Below, piece by piece: positions 21,513 to 33,460 of a stretch of 64,000 nt of DNA (position 1 is the stretch's first letter; the number at the start of each line of letters is the position of its first letter). Origin of the DNA: Zea mays (taxonomy: Eukaryota > Streptophyta > Magnoliopsida > Poales > Poaceae); assembly GCF_902167145.1 (NCBI RefSeq), contig NC_050097.1, positions 233,139,034-233,203,033 of the forward strand, given 5' to 3'. The notes beneath the pieces were generated by a model that was given only the letters and a program-made list of their open reading frames with translations, had not been told where the DNA came from and made no database searches. A program made the position numbers and the translations under genes.

Positions 21513-22084
21513 TGTTGAGCATTAAAAATGGCCTATCGGACGGTCCGGCCTTAGGACCGAATGGTCAATGGTCGTGACACGGATGGTACATGCACGTACA
21601 AAATTAGTTAGGCCGGTTATCGGATTTCTAGCGGGATCTGTTAGTAAAACCTGCGGGGTTAACTCTGGAACTGACTTGTAACGAGTCCAGTCCTCCTCCC
21701 TTTATATGATGAAGGGTTACAGCCGGTTGAACTTTCACAATTGATCCAATCAACTCCACTTATCGTTTTTACCTTATGCATTAGAAGTAACCATAGTTTA
21801 GCCTTAGTTTACACTTTCTCTACTCGAATGTTCACCTCTCTCCGGCTCTGCGTCGACTAGAGGCGTCTTAGGTGGCCTGTTGACGACAAGACATATCCTA
21901 AGATCTCTCCTCCCCGACGGGATCCCTCTCGAGAGACGAGATCTATGTCTCTGCTGCGAGAAGAAGACGACTTCTGCGCCATCGCGGACCGTCCGACCCT
22001 GTGCCACAGACCGTGCTCGCCTCTACATAGAGCACTATCAGATGATACACCTTTCGGTATTTGACGTCTAGATCGACACCAACA
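21513..22084 (+). mobile_element. Solo LTR, TSD CAAGA (572 bp)
   Basis: It begins TGTTGAGCATTAAAAATGG and ends CACCAACA. It is flanked by perfect CAAGA duplications (21508-21512 and 22085-22089). A promoter-like TTTATATGATGAAGG lies near 21700. No internal region remains. Superfamily cannot be assigned. Confidence 0.85.
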
Positions 22085-22086
22085 CA

Positions 22087-22192
22087 AGATTAATATCTTA
22101 AAAACGAGGTAATGATTAAAATATATGATACTATAATGCAGATTAATATCTTAAAAACGAGGTAATGATTAAAATATATGATACTATAATGC
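22087..22192. repeat. Perfect tandem duplication of 53 bp
   Basis: The unit starting agattaatatcttaaaaacg occurs twice without a difference (22087-22139 and 22140-22192), overlapping the right TSD copy of the solo LTR. It is non-coding. Confidence 0.85.
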
Positions 22193-23285
22193 TTCCCTCT
22201 TACATGTATATGGGAATATTCCTTTAGTTCTTCCTGCATACTGCGAGAGTTGTCGGAGAACTATGATCCGTGTATACAGTGAGAGAGGTTGACAGGGAGC
22301 CGTTGGAGACAATCCAAAAATGACTTGGTGCTTTCGTCACCCTCGTCAAAATCGCTCAGGATAACCATGATGCAGCCTCCAGAAATGTCGCCGTATCCTT
22401 TTTGGACACGCGCTGGGTGTGGTGCTGTCTTTTATTAGGCGATTGAGATACTATCTCCTCGCCGAGGAAAAAGCATCGATACTTTTCAGTGGCGGGTGGT
22501 CTAGAACAAGAATATTGGCAGCCCTTTTTTGTTAGCCTGAATACGTACAGCTAGCGAGAAGACATGGCCGATTATGCCCTTTTTTTTAAATGTTTAACCT
22601 TTTGGGACATGCTACGAAAATGATTTCCTTTTTTTATGGACGGAGATTTATCAAATGAGCTATGATTTATTTACGCATGCACATGTAGTTCCCCTTCACG
22701 CCTTATATTATTCCGCTTGGATGGAAATATACTTGGACGCAACTTTCTCTCTTAGAGCAATTATAATATGGTGATATAGATATGCTACAAAAGATGACAT
22801 ATTAGATATGTTAGATTTATAGCAACGTGGGAAAAATACATAATGTGTTTGGTTTGTGGAGTCGTCCAATGCTTCATGAGGTGATGCATCATAAGTTAAT
22901 TCCATCAATTTTGGTGGAATCAACACACTCCTCGTATATATACTAATTATTAGCTTATAAGAAATGAGACGATAATTGATCAACTCATTCTATTTTTCAA
23001 ACCAGATAAAAATATGAGGAGTGAGAAGAAGATGGGTCACTCCATTTCTCTAACCAAACGTTAAGAAAACTTGCTGCTCACTGGTAGGAAGAAATGAAGC
23101 AAATATGAAATATATAGCTTCTATCATGGAAGGTCTATGTATTATATATCATATATATATCCACGCTAAATTATTAAAGGACGGCCCTTTTTTTAAAAGT
23201 CACATACAGTAGAAAATGTACCAAAAGCGGGGCACGCAGAGACAGTGACGTGTGCAGGGGCAACAGCAATATCCATCGGGATTCA
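22193..23285. other. Intergenic DNA, possible MITE at about 22850-23062
   Basis: The only structured signal is 'tgtttggtttgtggagt' near 22850 against 'actccatttctctaacca' near 23040. These imperfect inverted ends are of the MITE kind. The rest, including the G/C-richer 22240-22530, is not recognised. Confidence 0.3.
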
Positions 23286-23517
23286 GGGGGTGTTTGGTTA
23301 CACCCCGCTAAAATTTAGCCCCTGTCTAATCGAATGTTTGAACCTCCGTTCCGGGTATTAAATGTAGTCGGATTATAAAACTAATTTGTCAGCCGAAGAT
23401 TAAAAAACGAGACGAATCTAGTCCAGTTGGTTGGGTCTATATTTCATACTCCTATTTAAAAGTCAAACGCTTGATGTGACCCGGACTAAAATTTAGCAGG
23501 AGCAACCAAACACCCCC
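23286..23517 (+). mobile_element. MITE copy A, TSD TCA (232 bp)
   Basis: The termini GGGGGTGTTTGGTT and AACCAAACACCCCC are perfect inverted repeats, flanked by TCA on both sides (23283-23285 and 23518-23520). The interior matches, in reverse, the element at about 23588-23818. No coding capacity. The 3-bp TSD and ends fit a PIF/Tourist-like MITE. Confidence 0.82.
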
Positions 23518-23587
23518 TCAGACTGCCCCTTTTTTTACCGTTGACCATGTGAAAACGTCTGTGTTGAACTGTTGATCAAGTCAGACA

Positions 23588-23818
23588 GTGTGTTTGGTTG
23601 CTCCTGCTAAAGTTAAGCCCGGATCACATCAATCGTTTGACTTTTAAATAGGAGTATGAAATATAGACCCAACCAACTGGACTAGATTCGTCTCGTCTTT
23701 TAATCTTCGGCTGACAAATTAGTTTTATAATCCGACTACATTTAATACCCGGAACGGAGGTTCAAACATTCGATGGGACATGAGCTAAATTTTAGCCGGG
23801 TGTAACCAAACAAACTCT
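23588..23818 (-). mobile_element. MITE copy B, same family in inverted orientation
   Basis: Its sequence is the reverse complement of copy A over nearly the whole length. For instance, 'tttaatacccggaacggagg' here answers 'cctccgttccgggtattaaa' in copy A. The termini are more diverged (GTGTGTTTGGTT / AACCAAACAAAC). The two copies are separated by about 70 bp and lie about 1.5 kb before the EOL start codon. Confidence 0.8.
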
Positions 23819-23819
23819 A

Positions 23820-25279
23820 GTCAGATTCTACCGCCAGTTGCGGTTGCCTCACTTGCCTGCTAGCACATGTGCTGCTATCCTATGCACAAGGCAAAGGTAC
23901 ATGTGCCGTCTGAGCTGCCGTACGTTCTCATCCGTGCAGCGTCCCACCAGATACATGAAATAAAAAAAACGTACCCAATTACAAATCCCCCCTCCGTCGC
24001 CGGCAGACGAAACCGAACTGGAAATCGCCGATGCCGGCCGTTCACGCGCGCGCCGGCCTCGTGCACTCACGGCCACGTATACAACAGCAATAAAAACCAC
24101 TGCCTGCCGTGCCGAAGGAAGGAGGAGGGAAAACCACTTAACTCTTTGCGTCGCGGGCAAACGCGCCATTGGGTGGACGACACTGCTCTGGTGGAGCTGT
24201 GGGCCTGTGGCTGGCCTGGACCAGCGGCGCAGGCACTACGGCCGGCTCCGGCCCCAGTGACGCCGCACGACGCCATCGCGCGCACCACCACCAGCCCACG
24301 GCACCGCCCGCGAGCGCGAGGAGAGAGGACGCGCACGCGGCAGCGGCTGGGGCTGGGGCCCTACGAGACTACGTCGCTACGACCACACGGGACGGGACTC
24401 CGAAGCGATTAGCCGCGTGCTTTGTCCGCCGCCCTGGATTATTAGCACGGGAGCTCCCGCGCACCGGCAAGAGACGGGAGGTAGGAGGAGAGTAGATCGA
24501 TAAAGCGCGGCCTCTTTCTTTCCCATCTTTCCTCACCAGAAAAGCCGAGCGGAGCGAGACCAGACCAGTGTGAGAGAGAGAGCGGGGTCACAGCAGCGCC
24601 CAGCGGCCGCAGCACAAAAGCGTTCGTCGGGGGCTTTGGATTCCCAGGAATTCCGTTCCAAAGCAGCCGAATCGCGGGACCCCGCCTGCTCGCTCCTCTT
24701 CTTCCCTCCAACCGCCCCCCCCTCCCCTCCTCCTCCCGCCGCCGCAGCGAGAGCCGAGAGCGGAGCGAGCAAATCTTGGCGTTTCGCGCCCGCTCTCGCA
24801 GTCTCCGGGCGGGGGCCGCCTGGCGGAGTGGTTACTTCCCCGCTGGCTTCTTGCTGCGCCCCGCCATTAAAGCCGGCGCATTTGGGTTTCTCTCTCCACC
24901 TCTCTCTATCCGCCCCCCACCGCGCTCTCGCCCTCCCTCTCCCTCTCTAGCGGTAGATTGGTGCTGTTCCCCCCTAATCGGTCGGCGGTTGGGGGCCGGG
25001 TTCCGACGTCTGCCCGGGAGCTCGACCGGGCCTCCGATCCGGGCTCCCAAGCCGCCGCCTCCCGGGGCGCCCCTCCGGAATTCTTGCTTTCTCGGGCTCC
25101 GAATCTCGCCGCCTGTCGTCGCCAGCGGCTGGCGCGGGGGCTTGGTTCCCGGCGTTTCATTGCGAATTCGGGGGCGATCTGGGGCCCCTGGTCTGGATGG
25201 CGAGGATTTGAGTGGATTCGAGACGAACAAGTGGAGGTGGAGCCCTGATCTGGGTGGCGCCCCCGCCGTGGTATGTGCC
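23820..25279 (+). promoter_or_regulatory. Promoter and long GC-rich 5' leader of the EOL gene
   Basis: About 24000-24450 is GC-rich upstream sequence. From about 24550 the sequence is CT/GC-rich, as in grass 5' leaders. No TATA box is obvious. Two upstream ATGs precede the start: a 4-residue ORF at 25197-25211, and an out-of-frame ATG at 25273 that overlaps the true start at 25280. The transcription start cannot be fixed by eye. Confidence 0.5.
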
Positions 25280-28200
25280 ATGAGGAAGCTCTTCTTCTCC
25301 GAGTCGGCCTGCAAAGAGACCAAGCTTCACTCCGCGCCCCACTCATGGCTGCCCCTCGAGAGGGGGAAGCTCTCCAAGTTCTCCGGCCATGCCGCCGCCG
25401 GCTCCTCCATGTAAGCTCCATCCTGGTCGCTTGTTTCCAGTCTCCAAGTTCGTTTATGCTTGAATTGTGTGGCGCGCAAGACTCGGTCTTTTAGGCACCG
25501 GTGTTGATTTGGTTGTGCAAAGTTGGCCGGTCGAGATGTTCATCCTCATTTTGTCCGTCGCAGAGAGTCCTTGATGAAGATGCCAGAGCCGGCTGTGCTT
25601 CCGCACTTCAAGCCCGCGGACTATGTCGACGTACTGGCTCAGATACACGAGGAGCTGGAGTCCTGCCCCCCTGACGACAAGTCCTCCCTGTACCTCCTCC
25701 AGTATCAGGTCTTCCGTGGCCTCGGCGAGGCCAAGCTGTCTCGGAGGAGCCTCCAGTCTGCGTGGGAGAAGGGGAGCACCATACACGAGAAGCTCATCTT
25801 CGGGGCATGGCTCAAGTACGAGAAGAAAGGGGAGGAGGCCATCTCCGACCTGCTCAGCTCGTGCAGCAAGTGCTTGCAGGAGTTCAGGCTGCTGGATTTC
25901 GTGTTGCAGGTCTCCACTGGGTCACATGTGATAAACTACGATGGTGATGATGATGAGTTTCGGGGTTCTGCGGTGGTTCATTTCCGGATAAGAGATGATA
26001 TGGTTGCGTGCGATCGTCGGAAGCTCGCGGCGCTGTCAACTCCACTGTATGCAATGCTTAACGGTGGATTTAGGGAATCATATCTAGAGGTCATTGACAT
26101 GTCTAGAAATGGTATCTCCCCTATTGGCATGAGGGCAATCAGTAAATTCAGCCTATCAGGAAGACTACCGTATTTGTCAGCTGATGCTATCTTGGAGATT
26201 CTTGATTTTGCCAATAAGTTTTGCTGCAAGGGCCTCAAGGATGCCTGTGAGCGAAAGCTTGCTTCTTTCGTCTCTTCAAGGCAAGATGCTATAGACTTCA
26301 TGGAGTGCGCTCTTGAGCTGGGCTGTTCCATCCTTGCTGCTTCATGCTTGCAAGTGCTCTTGAATGAGCTTCCAGAGTGCTTGAATGATGAACAAGTGGT
26401 TAGGATATTCTCTTCTGCAAATAAGGCACAGAGATTGACAATGGTTGGCAATGCATCTTTCTCCCTATATTGTCTTCTTAGTGAAGTCTCCATGAGTACC
26501 AACCCAACATCGGATGTCACTGTAAGTTTCTTGGAAAAGCTGGTAGAGTCGGCATCAGATTCTAGGCAAAATCAGCTGGCCTTACATCAGCTGGCATGCA
26601 CCAAATTTCTAAGGAAAGATTACCCTGAATCTGAGCGCCTGTTCAATGCTGCATTTTCTGCCGGCCATCTCTATTCGATAGTGGGTTTAGCTAGATTGGC
26701 CTCTCTGAGGGGTAATAAGCATTTTGCTCTCAAGTTGCTAGACTCTGTCATGTCATCTCGGTGGCCTCTTGGGTGGATGTATCAAGAGAGAGCTCTATAT
26801 TTGGATGGTGATAACAAGTTAGAAAATCTTAACAAGGCTACTGAGTTGGACCCTACTCTTACATATCCCTATATGTTCCGAGCTGCATCTTTGATGAAAA
26901 GGCAAAGTGTTGAAGCTGCATTGATGGAGATCAACCGGATACTTGGATTCAAGCTGGTGCTGGAGTGCTTAGAACTAAGGTTCTGTTGCTACCTTGCCCT
27001 TGAGGATTATAGGGCTGCCTTATGTGACGTGCAGGCAATACTCACTCTTGCCCCAGATTATCGTATGATTGGTGGCCGGGTTGCTGCCAAGCAGCTGAGA
27101 ATGCTAGTGCTAGAGAATGTAGAGCAGTGGACAGCTGCTGACTGTTGGATGCAGCTTTATGATCGCTGGTCATCTGTGGATGATATAGGGTCCCTCTCTG
27201 TTATATATCAAATGTTGGAGTCAGATACCGCCAAAGGAGTTTTGTACTTTAGGCAATCTTTGCTTCTTCTCAGGTAAATAAATTAATTTATATTTTTGCC
27301 CAGAAGAATAGTTTTCCTATTCCAGTATTATAGAGTAACAAAATAATGTTCATAGTAGATGCTCATACTATTGCACATGGTTTGGCAACTTGCCATGTCT
27401 TGCGCCTACTAGAATTATGTGTCCGAAAGCTGGAATATTCTCACATTTTAGTTTTGTCAGCATGTTTGCACATGCCTCTTGTGCTAAGTGTTGACTTACT
27501 GTATGTTTTTTTTATGGAATCACTATTTGGGGTGTTAGGATTGATGTGGTTTAATTCTGTGTTATCAGATTAAACTGTCCTGAGGCGGCAATGAGGAGTT
27601 TGCAGCTTGCTCGTGAGCATGCTGCGAGTGATCATGAAAGGCTTGTCTATGAAGGATGGATATTGTATGATACTGGCCACTGCGAGGAAGGATTGCAGAA
27701 GGCAGAAGCATCCATTGCAATACAAAGGTCATTTGAGGCATTTTTTCTGAAAGCTTATGCTTTGGCTGATTCGAGTCTTGATCCTTCTACCTCAGCAACA
27801 GTTGTATCACTTCTAGAAGATGCATTGCGGTGTCCCTCAGATAGACTTCGGAAGGGTCAGGTAAGTTTTTTTTTCTCTCTTTGCATCATGTCCTGAATAA
27901 TTTCACTTAGCTAAATTGACCATGGATGGTTTGGAGCAGCTGTTTTTTCTTCTTCTGCCTTGACATGCAGCAAATGTTGCGATTTAAGTGACCTTGTACC
28001 AAAAATTGGAATATAGTTGTCACTAATATTTTTTTCCTAGACTTTCATCATTCTCCTTGGAAAATAAGAAGTGGAGTTTTATTGCTACATTTATTGAGTA
28101 GTCTCTTTTTTGGGGGTAGGGTGGGGTCTTAGATTCTTGTTATTGCTTTCATCCTTTGCCTATATATTTGTTCAATTGCCAGGTGTTGCTACATTTTGTT

Positions 28201-29546
28201 AGGAAGTTAAGATGTCCTATTAGTTCATTGACTATTGTTGCATTGAATATGGCAATGACACTGCCACCGTTAAAAATGACTGTCCTGTTTCTCCTAGCAT
28301 GGCAACTGATCACCTAGATCTAGATTCTTGGGTACACTCAAAGTTTAATATTATTTCCTACCAACTAGTTGACCTATTAGGTAAGTTAGAGCATCTGATA
28401 CCATCACCGTCACTGGGTATTTTACTTTAATCCTATGTATAAGTGGAGCACTCCTTTCAATGGTCAATCAAACGAAAAATTGAAAATAAATACATGAACT
28501 TGAGAAACTGCGCTGTTTATGTCTCTGTATCGTTCTGTACCATTGTAATTTGAGATGTTCGAGAGGATGCATAACTGCAACTTACTGATAAATACTTGAC
28601 ATGTAGGCTCTAAACAACCTCGGAAGTGTTTATGTGGATTGTGGGAAGCTAGACCTGGCAGCTGAATGCTACATTAATGCACTAAAGATCGGTCACACCA
28701 GAGCGCATCAAGGCCTTGCAAGGGTTCATTTCCTACGGAACAACAGAGCTGGTGCATACGACGAAATGACCAAGCTGATAGAGAAGGCCAGGAACAACGC
28801 TTCGGCATATGAGAAGAGATCCGAGTACTGTGACCGGGAGCTGACGAAAACGGACCTGCAGATGGTCACCAAACTCGACCCTCTGCGAGTTTATCCTTAC
28901 AGATACCGTGCTGCTGGTAAGCGCTGCTTCGTGCTGCATGGGTATATCCAGTTTCTTATAATTTTAGCATGACAAAGCTTGGCGGTGATGTGTGATCCTA
29001 GGCCATCAGATTCCAAGCAGACTGAAACATAGGATATAAAATTCTTGAAAAGTAGTTTATAATTGTCATCAACAGATATAGCTCATCTGCTCAACTTCCA
29101 GTATTGGTGCTACTTTAACGAACCAGCTACCCTGGTTCCTAACATAAAAGCTGGTGAGAAGTCAATGTAGCCTTCCATTGTCTATGTTCAACCTGATCAG
29201 CATTCAGTAGGTGTAACAACCAGAACATACTCCATTCAGTCCAAGGATTAGCTCATCTTTTCATTGTTCCGTCGCCCCGATATGCTGACGCGGACTCTTT
29301 CCTAATCTGATCTGGCGGTGTGCAGTGCTGATGGACAACCACAAGGAGAAAGAGGCGATCGCGGAGCTGACCAAGGCCATCGCCTTCAAGGCGGACCTGA
29401 ACCTGCTCCACCTGCGCGCGGCCTTCCACGAGCACGTGGGCGACGTCTCGAGCGCCCTCCAGGACTGCCGCGCGGCCCTCTCGGTGGACCCCAACCACCA
29501 GGAGATGCTGGAGCTTCACCACCGGGTGAACAGCCAGGAACCCTGA
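25280..29546 (+). CDS. ETO1-like protein (EOL), BTB-TPR adaptor of a CUL3 ubiquitin ligase
   Basis: Five exons (25280-25410, 25564-27273, 27569-27860, 28607-28916, 29326-29546), all with GT/AG introns and consistent phases, give 887 residues without a stop. The start MRKLFFSESACKE and the WLPLERGKLS box match EOL-type N-termini rather than ETO1 itself. A BTB domain lies at about residues 178-285 (from GSAVVHFRI to ERKLASFV). TPR and coiled-coil repeats follow to the end (NLNKATELDPTLTYPYMFRA, ALNNLGSVYVDCGKLDLAAE, ALQDCRAALSVDPNHQEML). In Arabidopsis, ETO1/EOL proteins bridge CUL3 to type-2 ACC synthases and mark them for degradation, limiting ethylene. Length and exon order are those of the family. 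An apparent start at 25523 lies in intron 1 and is not used. Confidence 0.95.
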
Positions 29547-30620
29547 GCGCGCTCCCACGGTGTACATACAGGACAGGAAGCCCCTCATCATAGCCAACCG
29601 GCCATACCGGTGTATGTTTTGTACCATACACAGCAGATCAGATCAATGTAAGGACACAGTAGAAAGCCACATTAGATCCCTCCCCTTGAAAACCAAACAC
29701 CCCATTCCTTGTGTCCCTAATTATTAGATATATATATGTGTTGTTTGCTATAGCCTCCCCTTAGTAAGTTGTTGCTGCCGATTGTGATTAAGCCTCCTAA
29801 TTGTACCCGCCATGTGCCCCAGCGGCCCGTGCTTCCAGAATCAAGAAGTTTTGACTGTACCATGTGTATGTAAGTGAAATGGGGGAACAAAGGATGGTGG
29901 AAGCTTTTGTCCGCGCCAAACTGTCAAGCATGCAGGCACCTGTTCTTGCCGAGCACTTGATTGATTGCATATACAGATGTGTGTTTCTGGCTGGTGGGTT
30001 TTTTATTTTATTTTATGTGGAGTGCTCTTTGTTCAGTGCTGCTTACCCGTCAGTCAGGATTAGCATGCAGTCATTATTGTACTGATTGGGGTTGGGTGAG
30101 TGGGGGGTGGCAAACTGAAGGAGAGCAGCGGCTGACAACAGCCTCTGAAAATGAATGGTCAATGGGTGAGGACTGTGGACAGTGCAGAGCATCATTCTGT
30201 TCTTCGTCCAATCCTTCACAAATCTCGTTCGTTTGCTGGAAATAGGAAAGGCCCGTCAAGTAGGTGATTGGTGTAACCATCCAGGCACAACAAATGACAA
30301 AAGTTTTCGAGGCCCTTCGCCGGCGAACTGCTGCCGCTCGCCAAACGTCAAGAAAAGGCACGTCATGGGGGAGCGGCCACCCCTAACTTTTATGGTGGGA
30401 GTTTCGGCGGCAAGCTTCCGCGAAGAGAGAAAACGATGTGGATTGCGTTGAATGTTTCACGGACGATGGTGCCTGTCGGATGGATGGATGGATGAGCATC
30501 AAGTGAGAAACGAAGTGGGGGGATAAGAACAACTAGGCTTGTTCTTGGCATCGGCTTCTCGAGCACAAAAACAAGTTTCAAGAAGAGACTTAATAATTAG
30601 CTAAAGAGGACGACGTTTTC

Positions 30621-30623
<3 letters not shown>
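29547..30623. other. 3' untranslated region and flank of the EOL gene
   Basis: T/A-rich 3' sequence follows the TGA at 29544-29546; a definite polyadenylation signal was not fixed. No further gene is seen. Confidence 0.4.

Positions 30624-30708
<85 letters not shown>
30624..30708. repeat. (AT)n microsatellite, about 42 units
   Basis: An uninterrupted AT dinucleotide tract of 85 bp lies about 1.1 kb after the EOL stop codon. It is likely length-polymorphic. The apparent IYIYIY reading frame is an artefact of the repeat. Confidence 0.98.
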
Positions 30709-30709
<1 letters not shown>

Positions 30710-31401
30710 CCAACTCTGTTTAGATTCGATCCATCCACCATCGTGCCACCCAACGTCCGTAATTCCTCATCATCGTGTCTCAGCAGTCGCCTCCTATCCT
30801 CGATCATCACCTTGAATTGACGAATATTTATTTCTGAATGGATAAAGTAAACCTTGAATTGTTGTTCAACGTTCTTTCCTTATAAAAATTTAAAACGACG
30901 AATGACTAAAATAAATCTTAAATAGTTGAATATTTGTTCTGGTTGTACGTTGGAGTAAAAGTAAACCTTGAATGACAGAATATTTATTGTTGCGCGCTAC
31001 GCGCGAAGAGTAGATCAGCCTCGTTAATCGCATATGGACCCGTTTTAACTCCTGGTCGGTTGGTGTGGTTGGTTCCCTGGTCTAGTTAATTTCCCGATGC
31101 AGTTGATTCCCTGGTGGACTATTCCGACTAAACCTTTTGATCCAGATGATGGATCGTGGGGTTTGTCACCCTAGGTGATGAATAACATTTAGATGTGTGT
31201 ATATATTTAGTCATTAGCGGAAATCACTAAACGATATTCAATTGTTCCCAGAAATTACTGAGTGTTCTTTGAGTGAAGTTTTATATAGAGTGACGAATAG
31301 CGCTGCTCGACACACGTAGTTTCTACCATCCTGTTTTTGATTAATTGGTAGAATGAAGTACGACAAAAATAGTTTTGTTTGGCATCTTCCGTACAACCTT
31401 T
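30709..31401. other. Intergenic DNA, nothing recognised
   Basis: A diverged repeat 'aaagtaaaccttgaatt/gac' recurs near 30845, 30905 and 30960. 'gcgcgctacgcgcg' at about 30993 is a short palindrome. No gene. Confidence 0.3.
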
Positions 31402-31635
31402 CACTACTACAGAAAACATTTTCGTCAGTAGTTCACTGAAAACACTTGTGATACTGTATGAGCAACTGTTTGTACACATAATTATGGGTAAAATTATTTT
31501 CATCGGTAGTAGTTCATATTACGAACCGATAATGAAAATCAACAACATTTTCACTAACTGCCTTATGAGCTAGCGGTGAAAATAATTTTCACCAACGGCT
31601 CTAAACATGTACCGACATTGAAAAGAGGTTGTAAG
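31402..31635. mobile_element. Decayed CACTA-like fragment
   Basis: It begins CACTACTACAGAAAAC, a common plant CACTA start, followed by repeated 'ttttcatcggtagtagttc' and 'attttcaccaacgg' motifs in both orientations, as in CACTA subterminal arrays. A matching right end is not clear. Confidence 0.4.
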
Positions 31636-32291
31636 TAGCGGTGTGTAATCGGATTGAATACGGACAAATTTTGTATATATCATTTATTTTTACATTTTTC
31701 TCTTCGAATTTAGATCGGATACAAATATTATCGAGTCGCGTCGGATAAGATTTGAATGGATATCATCTTAAATACCCAACTTTAAGTATATGGATATGGA
31801 TATAAATCAAATACAGATTAGATATTTAATATTTGAACTCGAATACATAGCGGATCTCGGTTTTTTAGACTGAATAAATTCGAATACGAACATATAATAC
31901 CCATACTATTTATATCTCTAGTTGTAAGACTCGCAACTGTGACTTTCTTCCCTATCATTTTCTCTCTTTTTTTCAGTATTTCTCTGCTACCTCCCATGTC
32001 GCTGGCCCATACTGCCTCCCTTTCTTTTTAGAGAACACGTCGTAGCACATGTTTTATTAAGAGAAAAAGAATTATGTGTAGCACATGTCCTATCTCTCTT
32101 ACTGCATCTACGAGAGTATCCTCCTAGCAAAAGTTACGAACCACTAAGAAAAAGTGGTAAACAACATGAAACAAACTAGAGTAGCAAGAAAAAGTGGGAC
32201 GGGAACCACTATTTTGGCAACTCCATTTTTATTTTCCAAAGAAAAATGAAAATCCTTTGTAAAATAGAGTTCTCAAACTAGCTCTTAAAGA
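31636..32291. other. Intergenic DNA, likely old transposon sequence
   Basis: The AT-rich stretch 31640-31915 has repeated 'ggatatggat' and 'gaatacg' words of the kind seen in old hAT-like repeats. No ends or genes are identified. Confidence 0.3.
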
Positions 32292-32545
32292 TGACAACGA
32301 CTAATATGCAAGTAGTCATTAGATGTAATCGTGCAAGCATGTCTCTTGGTCGGTTAGATCTAGATCTAACCGTATACCATATTTAGCATTTAAATCCTTC
32401 TACCACTACCTCGTGTAGTTTTATAAAGACGCCCCTAACAAACCACGATTACATATATGCTTGGATCTAGATCTAACGGACCAAGAGAAGTAGAGAACTG
32501 CTTGCACGCTTGCACCTAATGACTGCTTGCATATTAGTCATTGCC
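32292..32545. mobile_element. Foldback/MITE-like element with ~80-bp arms
   Basis: The left arm 32292-32372 and right arm 32463-32545 are inverted repeats. Shared segments include 'gactaatatgcaag', 'gtgcaagca' and 'ggttagatctagatc' with their complements. The spacer is about 90 bp. No coding sequence. Confidence 0.7.
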
Positions 32546-32593
32546 CAAAGATATTCATTAGTTCCCAAAAGAAGTCACTAAAATTAATTTAGA

Positions 32594-32713
32594 ATTTGTT
32601 TGGGAGTAAGGGGTTTGGAGGGAATCAAGGGGCTACAATCCTTTACTATTCAAATTTAAATAGTAAGAGGTTCTAGCCCCCATTCTCTCCAAACCCCTTC
32701 TCCCAAACAAGCC
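32594..32713. mobile_element. Short hairpin MITE (about 120 bp)
   Basis: 'tgtttgggagtaaggggttt' at the left is answered by 'aaaccccttctcccaaaca' at the right, and pairing continues towards an AT-rich loop. The whole element is one hairpin. Confidence 0.7.
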
Positions 32714-33381
32714 TTAGGGTGTTATGAACCCAAAATCCAACACTTCATTAAATGAGACCCTCAAATATATCAACTTCCTGAATATCCCTATTTAGTCACC
32801 AGGCTTAAGGAATTATTCCACACTTCCAATATCCTGTTTCGTGTGTCAATCATGCCATGAAATCACTTGTCAGCCATCGAGTTCGCGCATATATGCAAGT
32901 GAAAAATTAGAGAAAATCGAACAACCGTGATTCATACATAATGAAAATTAGAGAAAAAACTGAGTTATCATAATTTAAAATATTTAATTATCATCCTCGT
33001 TTGACGAGTCCAAATATAATGCATTAAAAAATTAGAGAAAATCGAACGACCATGATTCATACATAATGAGATAGTAATCAAGAGAAGAACAATGATTATT
33101 GAACTTTATCGTACAAAATGAAACCAAAATTGAAGATGCAAGTAATAACTAGAAAAACTAAGTTAGCATAATTTAAAAAATTTAATTATCGTTGGAGAAT
33201 AATATAACTTTTGTTCCCAATATGTATTTAGCAACTTGCTAAATCTAAGTTTAGGGAGTTATTTTTAGGGAACTAGTGGAGATGCTCTTAGAACTCTAAA
33301 CTTGCAAGAAAAATAGATCTCAATAGAGAGACCACCACACCGAAGGCTTAACTACAACGAAAAACACCAATCTAGAAAATA
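32714..33381. other. Intergenic DNA with a diverged direct repeat
   Basis: 'aattagagaaaatcgaacaacc' followed by 'tgattcatacataatga' at about 32908-32945 recurs at about 33028-33070. The adjoining 'cataatttaaaatatttaatta' recurs near 33169. No gene. Confidence 0.45.
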
Positions 33382-33458
33382 CTACCTCTATTCTCGAATA
33401 TTGTCGCTCGCTAATTCATTTTTAACTAAACCGCGACAAATAAAAAGAACGGAGGGAG
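33382..33458. mobile_element. Short Stowaway MITE, TSD TA (77 bp)
   Basis: The ends CTACCTCTATTCTCGAATAT and, on the other strand, CTCCCTCCGTTCTTTTTATT are those of Stowaway elements. TA lies on both sides (33380-33381, 33459-33460). At 77 bp it is shorter than usual, so the centre is probably deleted. Confidence 0.75.
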
Positions 33459-33460
33459 TA

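Noticed and set aside
24169..25421. Several 90-210-residue frames in the EOL leader
   Set aside because: High GC content creates open frames on both strands. None resembles a known protein, and the region is leader and promoter sequence.
25523..25580. A start codon for the EOL gene at 25523
   Set aside because: It lies in intron 1. The acceptor CAG at 25561-25563 joins in phase to the exon with ATG 25280, whose N-terminus matches EOL proteins.
30601..30810. A small protein with an IYIYIY repeat
   Set aside because: Direct product of the (AT)n microsatellite.
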